DNA of 64,000 nt from Streptomyces sp. LaPpAH-108. Its GTDB lineage: Bacteria; Actinomycetota; Actinomycetes; Streptomycetales; Streptomycetaceae. Numbering within the stretch: the first letter of the stretch is position 1; every line of letters starts with the position of its first letter. The stretch covers positions 186,001 through 250,000 of the forward strand of contig NZ_KB891996.1 in NCBI RefSeq assembly GCF_000373625.1. Direction: 5' to 3'. The notes beneath the pieces are model-generated. The model worked only from the letters and a program-made list of their open reading frames with translations, was not told where the DNA came from and searched no databases. The translations under genes and the position numbers were made by a program. This document shows positions 24,634 through 34,387 of this stretch, in pieces.

Positions 24634-25034
24634 GTCGGCAGGCTATGCCCCTGTGGCAGAATCTGCCATTCGGTGGGCCACCCCGCGGTTCAGGTGCGGG
24701 GTGGCCCGCCTCTCCGGCGATCCGCCGACGGTGAGAGCCCCCACGAGAAGAGTCTCGCCCCGTCCCGTCCCACGCAAAAGCCGGGCCCGGCGCCTGGGGG
24801 GATAGGCGCCGAGCCCGGCTGGGGAGTCCCGGCGCCGGGGGGGGATGGCGCCGGAACTGGCTCATATGTGGTGCGTGGGGGAAGTGCGGCCGGACCAGGT
24901 GGGGAGTGCGGCCCCGGGAGCTGTCGAACTCCTGGGCCCGGAAGGGTTGTTCCCCCGGGGCCGGGCGTTGAAGCGGCGGTACCGCGCCATGTTGGCGCGG
25001 CGCGCCCTCCGCCGCCCGGCACACTCCCCGGCGA
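24634..25034. other. Gene-free interval with tandem GC-rich hairpins
   Basis: No coding frame here is convincing. Two hairpins lie side by side. A 15-bp stem with one mismatch pairs 24780-24794 with 24805-24819. An 8-bp CCGGCGCC/GGCGCCGG stem pairs 24829-24836 with 24847-24854. Both are downstream of hrdD and are probably its transcription end. The region also contains the TetR gene's upstream sequence. Confidence 0.7.
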
Positions 25035-26033
<999 letters not shown>

Positions 26034-26137
26034 GCGTGCTCCCTTGCGATTGGGCGGGTGGGTCCTGAAATGAACGCTCAGCACTCCCGGGACTCTCTCT
26101 CGGGACTCTCCTCGAGTGCCCTGCATCTGTGGGAAAC

Positions 26138-26164
26138 AACGACTGGAATCCGGACAGAATTCCC
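26138..26164 (-). promoter_or_regulatory. SigR-type promoter of hrdD
   Basis: On the minus strand GGGAAT (26164-26159) and GTT (26140-26138) are separated by exactly 18 bases, matching the SigR consensus GGGAAT-N18-GTT. It lies about 105 nt upstream of the hrdD start codon. Thiol-oxidative stress would induce transcription. Confidence 0.85.
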
Positions 26165-26226
26165 CACCCACCCCCCGAATTTCCTGATCATGCAGTACCC
26201 TGCGGAGCCGCACAGGGAAGGCGACG

Positions 26227-26751
26227 GTGACCGGACGCACGGAGGCGCAGGTCAGACCCGGCACGGCGGCCGATCTCGGCGCCCTCACGGACCTCTACAA
26301 CCACTACGTCCGTGAGACGGCCGTCACATTCGACACGGCGGAATTCACCCAGGAGGGCCGACGGCCCTGGCTGCTCTCCCACCCGGAAGACGGCCCGTAC
26401 CGCTTGATGGTTGCCACCGAACCGCACTCACAGCGGATTCTGGGGTACGCCACGTCCAGCCCGCACCGCCCCAAGGCCGCCTACGCGACCTCGGTGGAGA
26501 CCTCGGTGTATCTCGCCCCGGAGGCGACCGGGCACGGGGTCGGCAGCCTGCTCTACACCGCCCTCTTCGCCGCGCTGGCGCAGGAGGACGTGCACCGCGC
26601 CTACGCCGGGATCGCGCTGCCCAACGAGGCGTCCGTCCGGCTGCACACCCGCTTCGGCTTCCGGCACCTGGGCACCTTCGGCGAGGTGGGCCGCAAGTTC
26701 GGCCGCTACTGGGACGTGGCCTGGTACGAGAAGGCGCTGCCGGGCCGCTGA
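26227..26751 (+). CDS. GNAT acetyltransferase, phosphinothricin acetyltransferase-like
   Basis: A 174-residue GNAT enzyme. Features typical of the PAT/methionine-sulfoximine acetyltransferase group are VRPGTAADLGALTDLYNHYV, TAVTFDTAEFT, the acetyl-CoA loop YLAPEATGHGVGSLLYTALF, and AGIALPNEASVRLHTRFGFRHLGTFGEVGRKFGRYWDVAWYE (split here for description as ALPNEASVRLH and the GRYWDVAWYE end). It probably N-acetylates an amino-acid-like amine. GTG at 26227 follows AGGGAAGG. It diverges from hrdD with 193 nt between the starts. Confidence 0.87.
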   Translation: MTGRTEAQVRPGTAADLGALTDLYNHYVRETAVTFDTAEFTQEGRRPWLLSHPEDGPYRLMVATEPHSQRILGYATSSPHRPKAAYATSVETSVYLAPEATGHGVGSLLYTALFAALAQEDVHRAYAGIALPNEASVRLHTRFGFRHLGTFGEVGRKFGRYWDVAWYEKALPGR

Positions 26752-26768
26752 GACCGCCGGGCGAGCGC

Positions 26769-27578
26769 TCAGCCGAACTGCAGCGACCGCTTCGCCAGCC
26801 CCATCCAGAAGCCGTCGATCACCGAGCGCGGCCCGTCCAGGTCGCCGTCGGCCGCGCCCATGGTGACGAAGAGCGGCGCGAAGTGCTCGGTGCGGGGATG
26901 GGCGTAGCGCCCGGCCGGTGAGGTGGCCTGGAAGTCGAGGAGCGCGTCCCAGTCGCGGGCCTGAAGCGCCCGCCTGCCCCAGTCGTCGAACTCGGCGGAC
27001 CAGCTCGGCACGCCCGTGTGGCGCAGGGCGGCCAGGTTGTGGGTGAAGAAGCCGGAGCCGACGATCAGCACCCCCTCGTCGCGCAGCGGGGCCAGCTTGC
27101 GCCCGAGGTCCATCAGGCGGGCCGGATCGAGGGTGGGCAGGGAGACCTGGAGGACGGGGATGTCGGCGTCCGGGAACATCTCGACGAGCGGGACGTAGGC
27201 GCCGTGGTCCAGCCCCCGGTCGGGGATGTCCTGGACGGGCGTGCCGGGGGCGCGGAGCAGCTTGCGGACGGAGTCGGCCAGCTCGGGGGCGCCCGGGGCG
27301 TCGTAGCGGACGCGGTAGTAGTGCTCGGGGAAGCCCCAGAAGTCGTAGACCAGCGGGACGGTGCGGGTGGCGCCGAGGGCGAGCGGGGCCTCCTCCCAGT
27401 GGGCGGAGACGACGAGGATCGCGCGGGGCCGGGGCAGCTCCGCGGACCAGGCGGCGAGCTGGCCGGGCCAGACGGGGTCGTCGGCGAGCGGCGGCGCGCC
27501 GTGGCTGAGGTAGAGCGCGGGCATGCGGTCCGGGTGGGTGGACTCCGGCCGGACGGCGGCGGACTCGGCGGCAGACAT
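26769..27578 (-). CDS. YgiD-type extradiol ring-cleavage dioxygenase
   Basis: A 269-residue member of the LigB/DODA class III extradiol dioxygenase family. Conserved metal and active-site histidines are seen in YLSHGAPPL, VVSAHWEEAPLA, RGLDHGAYVPLVEMF and RTEHFAPLFVTMG. Relatives open catecholic rings such as DOPA; the natural substrate is unknown. ATG 27578 follows GGGAG; an internal ATG at 27524 would start at MPALYLSHG. It diverges from a MarR gene, and two MarR-like boxes lie between them, suggesting control by that regulator. Confidence 0.87.
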   Translation of the reverse strand: MSAAESAAVRPESTHPDRMPALYLSHGAPPLADDPVWPGQLAAWSAELPRPRAILVVSAHWEEAPLALGATRTVPLVYDFWGFPEHYYRVRYDAPGAPELADSVRKLLRAPGTPVQDIPDRGLDHGAYVPLVEMFPDADIPVLQVSLPTLDPARLMDLGRKLAPLRDEGVLIVGSGFFTHNLAALRHTGVPSWSAEFDDWGRRALQARDWDALLDFQATSPAGRYAHPRTEHFAPLFVTMGAADGDLDGPRSVIDGFWMGLAKRSLQFG

Positions 27579-27619
27579 GGCGGCGGCTCCCGGTGGATCG
27601 GTCCCCCTGAGAGGAATGC

Positions 27620-27677
27620 TTTAACTCTCAAGCTTTACGGAAACAGCGTACGTCTTGGTTGTTCAACTTTCAAGAAC
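27620..27677. promoter_or_regulatory. Two MarR-type boxes between dioxygenase and marR
   Basis: AACTCTCAAG at 27623-27632 and AACTTTCAAG at 27665-27674. On the minus strand both read as CTTGARAGTTRAA. Their centres are 42 bp apart, four helical turns, placing them on the same DNA face in the 120-nt divergent promoter region. Confidence 0.7.
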
Positions 27678-27698
27678 GCGCCTCGTACAGTGGGACGC

Positions 27699-28208
27699 AT
27701 GAACACGGCATCGGACCCCGCCGACCGGCACCGCTGGCTCACCGACGAGGAACAGCGCGTCTGGCGCTCCTATCTGCACGCCACGACCCTCCTGGACGAC
27801 CATCTCGACCGGCAGCTCCAGCGCGACGCCGGAATGCCGCACATGTACTACGGCCTGATCGTCAGCCTCGGCGAGGCACCGCGCCGCAGGCTGCGGATGA
27901 CCGAGCTGGCCCGGAAGTCGAAGATCACCCGCTCCCGGCTCTCGCACGCCATCGCCCGCCTGGAGAAGAACGGCTGGGTGCGCCGCGAGGACTGCCCCTC
28001 CGACAAGCGCGGCCAGTTCGCGGTGCTCACCGACGAGGGCGCCGAGGTGCTGCGCCGGACCGCCCCGGGCCATGTGACCGCCGTACGGCAGGCGCTGTTC
28101 GACCGGCTCACCCCGGAACAGCAGAAGACCCTCGGCGAGATCATGCAGATCGTCGCCGAGGGCCTTCAGCCGAGCGAAGCGGGTGCCGACCTGCCCTGGC
28201 TGCGCTGA
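27699..28208 (+). CDS. MarR-family transcriptional regulator
   Basis: A 169-residue winged-helix regulator. The helices include LTDEEQRVWRSYLHATTLLD, then LRMTELARKSKITRSRLSHA and the wing VRREDCPSDKRGQFAVLTDEG, which is the MarR signature. ATG at 27699 is chosen; the upstream extension of the frame is the shadow of the dioxygenase gene. It probably represses itself and the divergent dioxygenase. The ligand is unknown, and aromatic compounds are plausible. Confidence 0.9.
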   Translation: MNTASDPADRHRWLTDEEQRVWRSYLHATTLLDDHLDRQLQRDAGMPHMYYGLIVSLGEAPRRRLRMTELARKSKITRSRLSHAIARLEKNGWVRREDCPSDKRGQFAVLTDEGAEVLRRTAPGHVTAVRQALFDRLTPEQQKTLGEIMQIVAEGLQPSEAGADLPWLR

Positions 28209-28243
28209 GCCGGGCAGGCCCTCCTCACGTCAGTGCGCCGGGG

Positions 28244-29785
28244 TCAGTGCGCGACCACCGGGATCTGCGCCTCGTCCGCCGCGCCCGCACCGTCGCCGGA
28301 GGCCACCTTGGCGGAGCCCGGACGCCCGGCGTTGACGAAGGTGAACGCGATCAGCGAGGCCAGCGCCAGGATGCCGACCGCGCACCAGATCGCCGTGCTG
28401 TAGCCGTGCACCATGCCCTGGAGCTGGACCAGCTGCGCCTGCGGCTTGGAGGCCGCACCGGCGATGTGGTCCTTGATGTACGACGTGGTCGCGGACGCGG
28501 CGATGGTGTTCAGCAGGGCGGTGCCGATCGCGCCGCCCACCTGCTGCGAGGTGTTGACCATCGCGGAGGCCACACCGGCGTCGCGGGGCTCGACACCCAT
28601 GGTCGCCAGCGACATCGCGGGCATGAACGCCGTACCCATGCCGAGGCCGAGCAGCACCATGGCGGGCAGCAGGGTCGCGGCGTACGAGGAGTCGATCTTC
28701 AGCTGGGTCAGCAGCAGCATGCCGACACCGGCGACGAAGAAGCCGGGGCCCATCAGGAAGCGCGCCGGGACGCGGGTCATCAGGCGGGCGCCGATCTGGG
28801 TCGAGCCGGTGATCATGCCCGCGACCATGGGCAGGAACGCGAAGCCGGTCTTGACCGGGGTGTAGCCCTTCACGATCTGCAGGTAGTAGGTCAGGAAGAG
28901 GAACAGGCCGAACATGCCGATGATGGCAAGGCCGAGCGAGAGGTAGATGCCACCGCGGTTGCGGTCGGAGACCACACGCAGCGGGAGCAGCGGGGCCTTG
29001 ACGCGGGCCTCGACGGCGACGAACGCGAGCAGCAGCACGGCGGAGGCGACGAACATGCCGATCGTCAGGCCGTCGCCCCAGCCGTCGGACTCGGCGCGGG
29101 TGAAGCCGTAGACCAGGGCGACCAGGCCCAGGGTCGAGAGGATGACGCCGGGGATGTCCAGCGGGGAGCGGTTGCGCCCGCCCTCCGGCTCACGGATGAC
29201 GAACCAGGCGCCGAGCGCGGCGACGACGGCGAACGGGACGTTGACGAAGAAGGTCCAGCGCCAGTCCAGGTACTCGGTGAGGAAGCCGCCGAGGATCAGG
29301 CCGACGGCACCGCCGCCGCCCGCGATGGCGCCGTAGATGCCGAACGCCTTGGCGCGCTCCTTGGCGTCCGTGAACATCACGGCGAGCAGGGAGAGCGCGG
29401 CCGGGGCCAGCAGGGCGCCGAAGACACCCTGGAGGGCGCGGGCGCCGAACATCATGACGCCGCTGGTGGCGATGCCGCCCAGCGTGGAGGCGGCGGCGAA
29501 GCCGATGAGACCGATCAGGAAGGCGCGCTTGCGGCCCCACTTGTCGGCGATACGGCCGCCGAAGAGCAGCAGGCCGCCGAAGGCGAGGGCGTAGGCGGTG
29601 ACGACCCACTGCCGGTTGCCGTCGGAGATGCCGAGGTCGCGCTGGGCGGACGGCAGGGCGATGTTCACGATGGTGGCGTCGAGGACGACCATCAGCTGGG
29701 CGAGCGCGATGAAGACGAGCGCCTTCCAGCGGTTGCTGTCGCCGCCGGGCGCGGCGACGGGAGCCTTGTCGGCTGTCTGAGACAT
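28244..29785 (-). CDS. EmrB/QacA-type 14-helix MFS efflux pump
   Basis: A 513-residue permease of the DHA2 family. Seen are LDATIVNIALPSAQRDLG (motif D1), WVVTAYALAFGGLLLFGGRIADKWGRKRAF (motif A, described in two parts: WVVTAYALAF and GGRIADKWGRK) and about 14 hydrophobic segments. The family exports drugs and other small hydrophobic molecules by proton exchange. ATG at 29785 is favoured by GGAGTGGG upstream; GTG at 29797 would add four residues. A TetR gene on the same strand lies about 200 nt upstream and is the likely repressor. Confidence 0.9.
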   Translation of the reverse strand: MSQTADKAPVAAPGGDSNRWKALVFIALAQLMVVLDATIVNIALPSAQRDLGISDGNRQWVVTAYALAFGGLLLFGGRIADKWGRKRAFLIGLIGFAAASTLGGIATSGVMMFGARALQGVFGALLAPAALSLLAVMFTDAKERAKAFGIYGAIAGGGGAVGLILGGFLTEYLDWRWTFFVNVPFAVVAALGAWFVIREPEGGRNRSPLDIPGVILSTLGLVALVYGFTRAESDGWGDGLTIGMFVASAVLLLAFVAVEARVKAPLLPLRVVSDRNRGGIYLSLGLAIIGMFGLFLFLTYYLQIVKGYTPVKTGFAFLPMVAGMITGSTQIGARLMTRVPARFLMGPGFFVAGVGMLLLTQLKIDSSYAATLLPAMVLLGLGMGTAFMPAMSLATMGVEPRDAGVASAMVNTSQQVGGAIGTALLNTIAASATTSYIKDHIAGAASKPQAQLVQLQGMVHGYSTAIWCAVGILALASLIAFTFVNAGRPGSAKVASGDGAGAADEAQIPVVAH

Positions 29786-29985
29786 GGGGGTACCCACTCC
29801 GGTACTTCGTGAGGATGAGACTCGTGAGGATGCGTGCGCCTCGCGGGCGATCCGTACGGCGCTGTACGGGCGAAAGGCGTGCGGTATCGGCGGCGCGCCC
29901 TCGGGGCGGCCGTAGGCATGCGGGGTCGCGGAGCCGGGGCGCGGGCCCGGCCGGACCGGTCGGTCAGGCGGTCAGATCGGTTCGG

Positions 29986-30639
29986 TCAGGGCCGGCGCAG
30001 GTCCTCCATGGTCACGGCCGTACCCGGCAGGACGGAGCGGGCCGGGGCCCGCAGACCGTCCAGGAACAGCTGAAGATGGCGGTGGACGAAGCGGTCGACG
30101 CTGAAGCAGGCCGCACCGGCCGGGGGCCGGCTGAGCTGCGCCGCGGCGACCAGCAGGTCACCGACGCCGACATCGGTCCGCAGCTGACCGGCGGCCTTCG
30201 CGCGGTCCATGATCTCCGCGACCAGTCCCTCGATCCGTCGGCGCGCGGCCTCCAGATCGGGGTGGTCGTGGTCGAAGTCGCTGGAGATCATCGGACACAG
30301 CGCGCTGATCCGCTCCTCGGCGGCGGTGTGCACGAAGCGCTCCAGCGCGGCGAAGGCGTCGCCGGTCTCCGCGAGGGCCTGCTCGGCCGCGCGGGCCGTG
30401 CGGTCCATCACGGAGCAGACGACCTCGCGGGCCAGGGCGTCGCGGTCCGGGAAGTTGCGGTACAGCGTGGCGTTGCCGACACCGGCCCGGCGGGCGATCT
30501 CGTCGAGCGGCACGTTGAGGCCGTGTTCGACGAACGTCTCGCGGGCGGCGGTGACGATCCGCTCCCTGTTGCGCAGCGCGTCGGCACGGGGCCGGGACGC
30601 CTTGCGGGCGGGGGCTGCGGTCTGCACGGCGAACTCCAC
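29986..30639 (-). CDS. TetR-family regulator of adjacent efflux pump
   Basis: A 217-residue regulator with N-terminal helices RADALRNRERIVTAARETFVEHG and the recognition region PLDEIARRAGVGNATLYRNFPDRDALA. A helical ligand-binding domain follows, with HPDLEAARRRIEGLVAEIMD. It is upstream of and co-oriented with the DHA2 efflux pump gene, so it probably controls that pump. The inducer is unknown. Confidence 0.88.
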   Translation of the reverse strand: MEFAVQTAAPARKASRPRADALRNRERIVTAARETFVEHGLNVPLDEIARRAGVGNATLYRNFPDRDALAREVVCSVMDRTARAAEQALAETGDAFAALERFVHTAAEERISALCPMISSDFDHDHPDLEAARRRIEGLVAEIMDRAKAAGQLRTDVGVGDLLVAAAQLSRPPAGAACFSVDRFVHRHLQLFLDGLRAPARSVLPGTAVTMEDLRRP

Positions 30640-30915
30640 TTCGAAAGGGTCGGGCGGTGGACACAGGGTTAAACGGGGAGAGGTTCCCCGGTTATTTCCC
30701 CTCGCGGGACTTTCCGGCTGTGACCTGAGTCACCCGCCTCTCCGACCCCTGTCCCACTTGCCGCGATTCACCCCCAGCCTATGTGATTCACACCCGCTCG
30801 TACGGAAATCCCACGATCGGTCTCTCCCAGCGCGCGCCCCCCGCACCGCCGACACAGGGTGAGCGCAAGGGCGCAGTCGGAGACGGGCGGCTGCCGTGGA
30901 GCGAGAGGTCCCTGC

Positions 30916-32253
30916 ATGCAGCCGCAGTCGCCCCGCCGCATACGCTCGCGCCGCGCGGCTGCCCTGGCCTCCGTGACGGTCCTGACCTTCGCGGTCAGCA
31001 CCTCGGCCGGATCCGGGCAGCTCACGGCGCACAGCTCCGCGGGCCCCACGGGCCTCACCCGCACCAGCGCCGCCCTGGCACCTTGCATGATCCACGGCGG
31101 CTCCGACGTCCAGATGACTGAGGGCGTGCCCACCACGGGCGGCTACTCCCGCTCCACCGGCACCGTCCACGCGCTGACCCTGATGATCGACTTCCCCGAC
31201 GCCAAGGGCCGGGGCAGCGCGCTCGACCGCTTCCACGAGTTCTTCCCGCAGACCCAGGAGTGGTTCCGCAAGGCGTCGTACGGCCGCCTCGACTACCGGC
31301 CCGAGACCCCGATCACCCACTGGCTGCGGATGCCGAAACCGTTCAAGGACTACGGCATAGAACGCGGCGCCCCCTTCGACCCCGGCTACCGGGACCTGGT
31401 CCACGACATCGTGGCCGCCGCCGACCCCGAGGTGGACTTCCGCTCGTACGACCTGCTGAACGTCCTGGTCACCCCGAACGCCGGGCCCTCCGCCCTGGAC
31501 ACCGTGCTCTCCGTGACCTTCGCGGGCAACGGCGACGCCCCGGTCGCCGACGGGGCGCCCCTGGCCAACGCGTCCTTCGTCTACTCCCGCCAGGACGACG
31601 GCTCCGGCACCTACGACAAGACCGGCTACCGGGTCCTGCCGCACGAGAACGGCCACACCTTCGGACTGCCCGACCTCTACACCCAGGACGGCGGCAGCTC
31701 GGTCGGCCACTGGGACATCATGAGCGAGGACTGGGGGGCCAACAACGACCTGCTCGGCTGGCACAAGTGGAAGCTCGGCTGGCTCGACACCTCCCAGGTC
31801 GCCTGCGCGACGACCAAGGGCAGCGCGGAGTTCACCCTGACCCCGCTGCACGAGAAGGGCGGCGGCAAGCTGATCCTGGTCCCCTTCGGCAGAAGCACCG
31901 CGTACGCGCTCGAGCTGCGCACCGAGGGGGGCAACGACGAGGACGTGTGCGGTCCGGGCATCCTCGTCTACAAGGTGGACGCCGACGTCGACACCGGCCG
32001 GGGCCCGGTGACCGTCGCCGACGCCCACCCCGACAGCGGCGGCTGCACCCGCAGCCCCAACGTCCAGGCCGAACTCTCCGACGCCCCCTACACCCCGGGC
32101 GAAACCTTCAAGGACCCCAAACACGGCATCACCGTGCAGGTCACCAGCACGGACGCGACCGGAAAGTACCGGGTACGGGTGACCCGGACGAAGGGGGTAC
32201 CGGAGGGGACGGGGGCGGCGGGGGCGGTACCGGAGAGGCTGGGGCGCAGGTGA
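30916..32253 (+). CDS. Secreted M6-family metalloprotease
   Basis: A 445-residue secreted protease. The Arg-rich N terminus followed by AAALASVTVLTFAVSTSAG looks like a signal peptide, possibly Tat-dependent because of consecutive arginines. The M6 domain shows VHALTLMIDFPDAKG, EWFRKASYGRLDYRP and the zinc motif HENGHTFGLPDLY, an HExxH variant in which the catalytic glutamate and both histidines are present, followed by SVGHWDIMSEDWG with the Met-turn-like DIMS. The C-terminal part is beta-rich. ATG at 30916 follows GAGAGG; the frame extends to 30859. It is probably used in extracellular protein degradation. Confidence 0.88.
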   Translation: MQPQSPRRIRSRRAAALASVTVLTFAVSTSAGSGQLTAHSSAGPTGLTRTSAALAPCMIHGGSDVQMTEGVPTTGGYSRSTGTVHALTLMIDFPDAKGRGSALDRFHEFFPQTQEWFRKASYGRLDYRPETPITHWLRMPKPFKDYGIERGAPFDPGYRDLVHDIVAAADPEVDFRSYDLLNVLVTPNAGPSALDTVLSVTFAGNGDAPVADGAPLANASFVYSRQDDGSGTYDKTGYRVLPHENGHTFGLPDLYTQDGGSSVGHWDIMSEDWGANNDLLGWHKWKLGWLDTSQVACATTKGSAEFTLTPLHEKGGGKLILVPFGRSTAYALELRTEGGNDEDVCGPGILVYKVDADVDTGRGPVTVADAHPDSGGCTRSPNVQAELSDAPYTPGETFKDPKHGITVQVTSTDATGKYRVRVTRTKGVPEGTGAAGAVPERLGRR

Positions 32254-32430
32254 TCTCCGGCGGGCGGTGACGCCGTTGTCGACGAGATCAAGTAACGCGC
32301 TCCGGCCCCGAGTTGATCCGTCCCCCGCACGCCGCCCCACCCCGCACCCCTCGATCCGCTACCCTGTCATGGGCAGCCACAACGTGGCCGCCCACACCCT
32401 TGCCGGAGCGACACCGCTCCCCAAGGCCCC

Positions 32431-32503
32431 GCCTTCGTAGCTCAGGGGATAGAGCACCGCTCTCCTAAAGCGGGTGTCGCAGGTTCGAATCCTGCCGGGG
32501 GCA
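32431..32503 (+). tRNA. tRNA-Arg (anticodon CCT)
   Basis: A 73-nt tRNA. The acceptor stem GCCTTCG/CGGGGGC includes two G-U pairs. The D arm is TAGCTCAGGGGATAGAGCA, the anticodon stem is CCGCT/AGCGG with loop CTCCTAA (anticodon CCT, codon AGG), and the T arm contains GGTTCGAATCC. The discriminator is A and CCA is not encoded. A strong terminator hairpin follows. Confidence 0.95.
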
Positions 32504-32532
32504 CAGACCTGAAGCGCAGGTGTGAGCGCTGG

Positions 32533-32574
32533 AAGGCCCCCGTTCCGTTCGGACGGGGGCCTTTCGCTCTTTCC
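32533..32574 (+). terminator. Rho-independent terminator after tRNA-Arg
   Basis: AAGGCCCCCGT (32533-32543) pairs with ACGGGGGCCTT (32553-32563), with a further short inner stem, and is followed by TTTCGCTCTTT. It lies 30 nt after the tRNA. Confidence 0.9.
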
Positions 32575-32599
32575 GTGGTCGGGCTTCGAGGGGTGTGGT

Positions 32600-32735
32600 T
32601 CACCCCTTGCAGATACAACTCCGGCCGACGGGACAGTAGTTGACGTTGGGGATCATGGCGCCGGTGTTCGCGCTCATGAAGCCGCCGCTGAAGTCGGTGT
32701 ACGCCTCGGCGCTGTCGCACCGGTCGCGGAGGCCG
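32600..32735 (-). pseudogene. Orphan C-terminal gene fragment downstream of tRNA-Arg
   Basis: About 45 codons ending in TGA at 32600 encode a cysteine-containing tail (CDSAEAYTDFSGG, then NVNYCPVGRSCICKG). Nearly every third codon position is G or C, as in real Streptomyces genes. No start codon with a ribosome binding site precedes it, and the frame runs upstream into the antisense of the SulP gene, where coding character is lost. This looks like the surviving 3' end of a gene, perhaps for a small secreted cysteine-rich protein. The family is not recognised. Confidence 0.5.
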
Positions 32736-32875
32736 GGGCGGCGCCTATCCCGCCCGGTAGAGTTGCGAGGCCGCCGCCCGCCCGCGTGACCCCCGTCCGC
32801 ACGCCGCGCGGCCCGCCCCCCCTCCCATGGTCGCCGCGATGCCGGGGCGTCCGAGCATGACAGGTTTGTTTTCTC

Positions 32876-34384
32876 TTGCCTTTCTTCGTATCGTCCCCGG
32901 CCGCTTGGCGGCGTGGGGTGAGTCGTTCGTCCTGGTTGTCCGATCCGCGGGTGCTGCGTACCGAGGTGCTGGCGGGGGTCGTGGTCGCGCTGGCGTTGGT
33001 TCCGGAGGCGATCTCGTTCTCTGTGATCGCCGGGGTCGATCCGGCCATCGGGCTGTTCGCGTCGTTCACGATGGCCGTGGTCACGGCCGTCGTCGGCGGG
33101 CGGCCGGCCATGATCTCCGCGGCGACCGGCGCCGTCGCCCTGGTCATCGCCCCGGTCAACCGTGAGCACGGCTTCGGTTACCTGATCGCCACCGTCATCC
33201 TGGCCGGTGTCTTCCAGATCGTCCTCGGCGCGCTCGGCGTCGCGCGGCTGATGCGGTTCGTGCCGCGCAGTGTGATGGTCGGCTTCGTGAACGCTCTGGC
33301 GATCCTGGTGTTCCTGGCGCAGGTGCCGGAGCTGACGGGCGTGCCGTGGCCGGTGTATCCGCTGCTCGCGGCGGGGCTCGCGATGATGGTGGTCTTCCCG
33401 AGAATCACCAAGGCGGTTCCGGCGCCGCTGGTGTCCATCGCCGTCCTCACCGCCGTCACGGTCGCGGCCGGGATCGCGGTGCCGACCGTGGGCGACAAGG
33501 GCAGGCTGCCGTCGTCGCTGCCGGTGCCGGGGCTGCCGGCCGTGCCGTTCACCCTGGACACGCTGACCACCATCGCCCCCTACGCGCTAGCGATGGCGCT
33601 GGTCGGGCTGATGGAGTCGCTGATGACCGCGCGGCTCGTGGACGATCTCACCGACACCCCTTCCTCCAAGACGCGCGAGTCCGTCGGGCAGGGCATCGCC
33701 AACATCGTCACCGGGCTCCTCGGCGGCATGGGCGGGTGCGCGGTGATCGGGCAGACGATGATCAACGTACGGGTCTCCGGGGCCCGTACGCGGCTGTCCA
33801 CCTTCCTCGCGGGAGCCTTCCTCCTCACGCTCTGCGTCGCGTTCGGGCCGGTCGTCTCCGCCATCCCCATGGCCGCGCTGGTCGCGGTGATGGTGATGGT
33901 GTGCTGCGCGACCTTCGACTGGCATTCCGTCGCGCCGAAGACGCTCCGGCGGATGCCCGCCGGGGAGATCGCCGTCATGGTGATCACCGTGGTGTGTGTG
34001 GTCACCACCCACAATCTCGCCGTCGGTGTGGTGACCGGCTCGCTCACCGCGCTGGCCGTCTTCGCCCGGCGCGTGGCGCGGCTGGCCGAGGTCACCGCCG
34101 TCACCGACCCCGACGGCGACGCGGTGATCTACCGGGTGACCGGCGCGCTCTTCTTCGCGTCGGCCGACGGGCTGGCCGGGCGGTTCGACTACGCGGGCGA
34201 CCCCGACAGGGTGATCATCGACCTCTCCGCCGCCCACATCTGGGACGCCTCCTCCGTCGCCGCCCTGGACGCCGTCGAGACGAAGTACGCCCAGCGCGGC
34301 AAGACGGTCGAGATCACGGGCCTGAACGAGCGCAGCGCCCGCATCCACGGGACGCTCAGCGGGGAACTGGCGGCCAAGGACTGA
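32876..34384 (+). CDS. SulP-family anion permease with STAS domain
   Basis: About 502 residues. Ten or more hydrophobic segments begin at LAGVVVALALVPEAISFSVIAG, which is the SulP signature with the VDPAIGLFASF loop. The C-terminal STAS domain contains VIYRVTGALFFASADGLAG and VIIDLSAAHIWDASSVAALDAVE. Family members carry sulfate, bicarbonate or other anions. TTG at 32876 is the first start in frame, with a weak ACAGG upstream; GTG at 32918, preceded by a G-rich stretch, would begin just before the first conserved segment and is equally plausible. No sulfate genes are adjacent. Confidence 0.87.
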   Translation: MPFFVSSPAAWRRGVSRSSWLSDPRVLRTEVLAGVVVALALVPEAISFSVIAGVDPAIGLFASFTMAVVTAVVGGRPAMISAATGAVALVIAPVNREHGFGYLIATVILAGVFQIVLGALGVARLMRFVPRSVMVGFVNALAILVFLAQVPELTGVPWPVYPLLAAGLAMMVVFPRITKAVPAPLVSIAVLTAVTVAAGIAVPTVGDKGRLPSSLPVPGLPAVPFTLDTLTTIAPYALAMALVGLMESLMTARLVDDLTDTPSSKTRESVGQGIANIVTGLLGGMGGCAVIGQTMINVRVSGARTRLSTFLAGAFLLTLCVAFGPVVSAIPMAALVAVMVMVCCATFDWHSVAPKTLRRMPAGEIAVMVITVVCVVTTHNLAVGVVTGSLTALAVFARRVARLAEVTAVTDPDGDAVIYRVTGALFFASADGLAGRFDYAGDPDRVIIDLSAAHIWDASSVAALDAVETKYAQRGKTVEITGLNERSARIHGTLSGELAAKD

Positions 34385-34387
34385 CCG

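Noticed and set aside
27659..29812. 717-residue rightward frame spanning the MarR and efflux genes
   Set aside because: Crosses two well-supported genes in the wrong frame; no motif.
32826..33165. Short rightward frame at the start of the SulP gene
   Set aside because: Overlaps the permease in a different frame and lacks conserved sequence.
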